Origin: VMCP01 sp964645755
GTDB taxonomy: Bacteria > Bacteroidota > Bacteroidia > NS11-12g > UBA955
Assembly (NCBI GenBank): GCA_964645755.1
Contig: CAZYBT010000099.1
Location: forward strand, 1 to 9,159
Direction of reading: 5' to 3'
Length of the DNA stretch: 9,159 nucleotides
Every line of letters begins with the position of its first letter. The stretch's first letter is position 1. The notes under the pieces were generated by a model. It made no database searches. It worked only from the letters and a program-made list of their open reading frames with translations, and had not been told where the DNA came from. The translations under genes were made by a program, and so were the position numbers. Below are positions 7,101 through 9,159 of the stretch, piece by piece.

Positions 7101-9026
7101 ATGAGGGTAATTCTATTTTTTCTTTTCAATTTTATTTTTCAAGTAGTTATTGCTCAAGTTGTAACGACCAAAGAGAAGCAATTTTTAGTGTTCTCAAAAA
7201 CTTATGGATTTTGTAAAGCGTATCATTCAAACGTCAATAATTGCAATGTAAACTGGGATAGTTTATCTTTCGAGTTTCTCAAAGAGTTTAATGATAATTA
7301 CGATTCTACAAAATTTGAAAGTGAATTATTGAAGTATATTGGGAAAGCAGGGGCGTTGAACGTTGATTTAAGTATTCCCAAATTTAGTTACAATGATTAT
7401 TTATTGTCGTCCGATTCAAATTGGTTTCTTCATTATAATTTTAATGTAAATACCAGCAAAAAATTTGATTCAATTTGGATGTTTTTTAGACCCAAAGTGA
7501 ACTGTTATTGTGCTAGGAGTTTTTCGAATAGTAGTTATCTTAAATTGCCTTTTGATGATCCAATATTTAATTATCAATTGATAGATTCTTTGCCAACCAA
7601 AATCGAACGTGATTTGGCATTTGTTAAGTTTTGGAACATCATTGAATATTACAATCCCAATTTTCATTTGATTGATAAGAATAAAGATTCAATGTTCATC
7701 CATCATTACCGGAATATTATCGAAGCCGATGATAAAAAATCTCTTTATTCAGCGTTTGACGAAGCAGTTTCGTGTTTGGATGATGCTCATTCTGAAGGAT
7801 TAACATTGTCTTATTACATCGATGAACCAATATATTTTCATGTACCAAATATCAAGGTCCAATTTATGGATTCATCTTTGGTCGTTGTATTGTCGAATAT
7901 TTCTGGAATTGAGACTGGTAGTCGTATTTTGAAAATTGACAGTCAATTGATTGAACGTAAAATAGAGTCGGTTTTAAAATATGTCTCTGCAAGAAATGAT
8001 TTAGTGCGAAAGAGATTCGCTACAAATTATTTAGTCTCAGGTCCATTAAATAGTTATTGTAAGCTAGATTTATTGACTCCCAAAGGAGAGTTGAAAACCA
8101 TTGATGTTGTAAGAAATATAGATTTGTACTCAAGATTTTTATGGAGTCCTGAGTATGTAATTGGTTCTAAATCTTTGCGGGAATCCAAATTATTGCCGAT
8201 TTGTTCGGATGTGAATTATGTGAATTTTGCAAATATTGGCGTGAATGACCTTTCTTCATTGTCTGCTATTTTTCGGGAGAATAAATCTGTCATTTTAGAT
8301 TTAAGAAATTCCCCACTTTGTGATGCTGTTGACATCCATCGTGCACTTTTCAAAGATCCTATACAATATGTTAAATACTACTTGCCAAATGTGCGATTTC
8401 CTGGGCTTTTTGTAGGACTGAATCAATACACAGGTAGCAATGAGTCAAATTTTCAATTTACTAGTAATGTCATCATATTGGTGAATGAATATACCCAATC
8501 GATGACAGAGGATTTGGTATTAGCATTGAAAGCTCAATATCCTCAGTCAATGATAATTGGTCAACATACTGCCGGTGCAAATGGAAATATCAATGTCTTT
8601 AAATTATTCAAGGACGTAGAATATGGTTTCACAGGATTGTCTACTTTTGATATTAATAATCGATCTTTGTTTCTGAATGGAATAACAGTTGATTCAGTAG
8701 TAACACAATCATTAAGTTCTTTTTTGAGGGACAAAGACGACGTGGTGGAAACAGCCATGCACTTGTTGAATTGCAATTTAAGTACTTCAATTGTTTCTGA
8801 TGGACATCAATTGATTTCAATTAATCCCAACCCAGTCACAGATATGCTTCAAATTAATGGCTGTGAAAATTGCAACTTTTCAGTAATCGACCATTTAGGT
8901 AGGCAATTAATTTCGAACCAAAGTTCAGTAGAAACGGGAATTTTGAAACTAAAATCTGGCGTTTACTATTTAGATTGCTACCACAATAATAGAATTATAC
9001 AAAGAATTAAATTTGTAAAGATGTAA
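7101..9026 (+). CDS. Secreted S41-family peptidase with T9SS type A sorting domain
   Basis: The protein has 641 residues. A signal peptide (MRVILFFLFNFIFQVVIA) probably cleaves before Gln19. The rest follows the layout of a large Bacteroidota S41 peptidase family: a first helical segment (FSKTYGFCKAYHSNV ... NWD, 31-53), a second similar segment (RDLAFVKFWNIIEYYNP, 170-186) ending in LDDAHS (226-231), a PDZ-like region (about 245-340, with GSRILKID), and the S41 core from about 370. The presumed nucleophile is Ser467 in NEYTQSMTED, followed by IIGQHTAGANGN (485-496). No Lys lies near the position used by the Ser/Lys enzymes, so a tricorn-like arrangement with His230 is likelier (inference). 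Core motifs are somewhat eroded: GITVD (527-531) stands where relatives typically have GIxPD. Residues 571-641 are the type A sorting domain (ISINPNPVTDMLQI, SVIDHLGRQLI, LKSGVYYLDCY). Substrate unknown. It directly abuts the kelch gene. Confidence 0.87.
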   Translation: MRVILFFLFNFIFQVVIAQVVTTKEKQFLVFSKTYGFCKAYHSNVNNCNVNWDSLSFEFLKEFNDNYDSTKFESELLKYIGKAGALNVDLSIPKFSYNDYLLSSDSNWFLHYNFNVNTSKKFDSIWMFFRPKVNCYCARSFSNSSYLKLPFDDPIFNYQLIDSLPTKIERDLAFVKFWNIIEYYNPNFHLIDKNKDSMFIHHYRNIIEADDKKSLYSAFDEAVSCLDDAHSEGLTLSYYIDEPIYFHVPNIKVQFMDSSLVVVLSNISGIETGSRILKIDSQLIERKIESVLKYVSARNDLVRKRFATNYLVSGPLNSYCKLDLLTPKGELKTIDVVRNIDLYSRFLWSPEYVIGSKSLRESKLLPICSDVNYVNFANIGVNDLSSLSAIFRENKSVILDLRNSPLCDAVDIHRALFKDPIQYVKYYLPNVRFPGLFVGLNQYTGSNESNFQFTSNVIILVNEYTQSMTEDLVLALKAQYPQSMIIGQHTAGANGNINVFKLFKDVEYGFTGLSTFDINNRSLFLNGITVDSVVTQSLSSFLRDKDDVVETAMHLLNCNLSTSIVSDGHQLISINPNPVTDMLQINGCENCNFSVIDHLGRQLISNQSSVETGILKLKSGVYYLDCYHNNRIIQRIKFVKM

Positions 9027-9159
9027 TTTGGAGTAGGAGCTACGCAAATGTGAAATTGAGCTCAAGCATCTAGAGAAAGATGCTATTTCCAGGCAGCAAC
9101 AAATGGTTTTCGCGTTTTTAGGCAATCCGTCATTTTTCGTCTTTTGGGGCATTTTGCAC
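9027..9159. other. Downstream intergenic end of window, no supported gene
   Basis: The last 133 bases hold a 7-bp palindrome, AGCATCT (9065-9071) with AGATGCT (9078-9084), that has no T run and so is at best a weak terminator. A minus-strand frame is open from the window edge (9157) to a TAG at 9083-9085. It could be the tail of a convergent gene outside the window or chance. Nothing here is firm enough to call a gene. Confidence 0.5.

Noticed and set aside
9065..9084. Palindrome AGCATCT/AGATGCT as a terminator after the peptidase gene.
   Set aside because: The stem is only 7 bp and AT-containing, and there is no T run on either strand.
8970..9152. Minus-strand 60-codon open frame overlapping the 3' end of the peptidase gene.
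   Set aside because: It overlaps a confident gene by 57 bases, its composition is not protein-like in any recognisable way, and no promoter or family match is seen.
9083..9157. Minus-strand frame open from the window edge ending TRKPFVAAWK then TAG, possibly the C-terminus of a convergent gene.
   Set aside because: Only 24 codons are visible and I recognise no family. The sequence beyond 9159 would decide it.

Overview
The window looks like chromosomal DNA from a member of the Bacteroidota. Three of the five genes end in type IX secretion system (T9SS) sorting domains, one of type B (gliding-motility C-terminal type) and two of type A. Sequences resembling the Bacteroidota promoter -7 element (TAnnTTTG) sit just upstream of three genes, and no clear Shine-Dalgarno sequence precedes the starts. 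No genus can be named from this sequence alone. All five genes lie on the plus strand.

Layout: (1) 1-3276 is the 3' part of a very large secreted PKD-repeat protein with a T9SS type B sorting domain, closed by a strong intrinsic terminator at about 3298-3330. (2) 3403-4095 encodes a NUDIX-fold protein with a C-terminal winged helix (NrtR/AraR-like regulator). Its Nudix box has lost the catalytic residues. (3) 4128-5507 is a complete mnmE (trmE), the tRNA-modification GTPase, with all G motifs and the C-terminal FCIGK motif. (4) 5508-5879 is a gene-free stretch of about 370 bases. It holds two 27-nt REP-like hairpins in inverted orientation around 21-bp tandem repeats, a third decayed copy, and then an AT-rich probable promoter region. 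(5) 5880-7100 and 7101-9026 are two abutting genes for secreted proteins: a six-bladed kelch-type propeller and an S41-family peptidase, both with signal peptides and T9SS type A sorting domains. (6) 9027-9159 holds no gene I can support.

The first three genes look like ordinary backbone: a large surface protein, a regulator and a housekeeping enzyme. The last two are visibly more AT-rich, are separated from mnmE by the repeat cluster, and probably form one transcription unit exporting a propeller protein and a protease to the cell surface or medium. The most unusual item is the repeat cluster: its two inverted hairpins differ by substitutions that preserve pairing inside each hairpin, and the tandem repeat unit appears to be built from a piece of the hairpin. 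I do not see a clear new defence or mobile system. The repeat element and the kelch/peptidase pair are the parts most worth following up.
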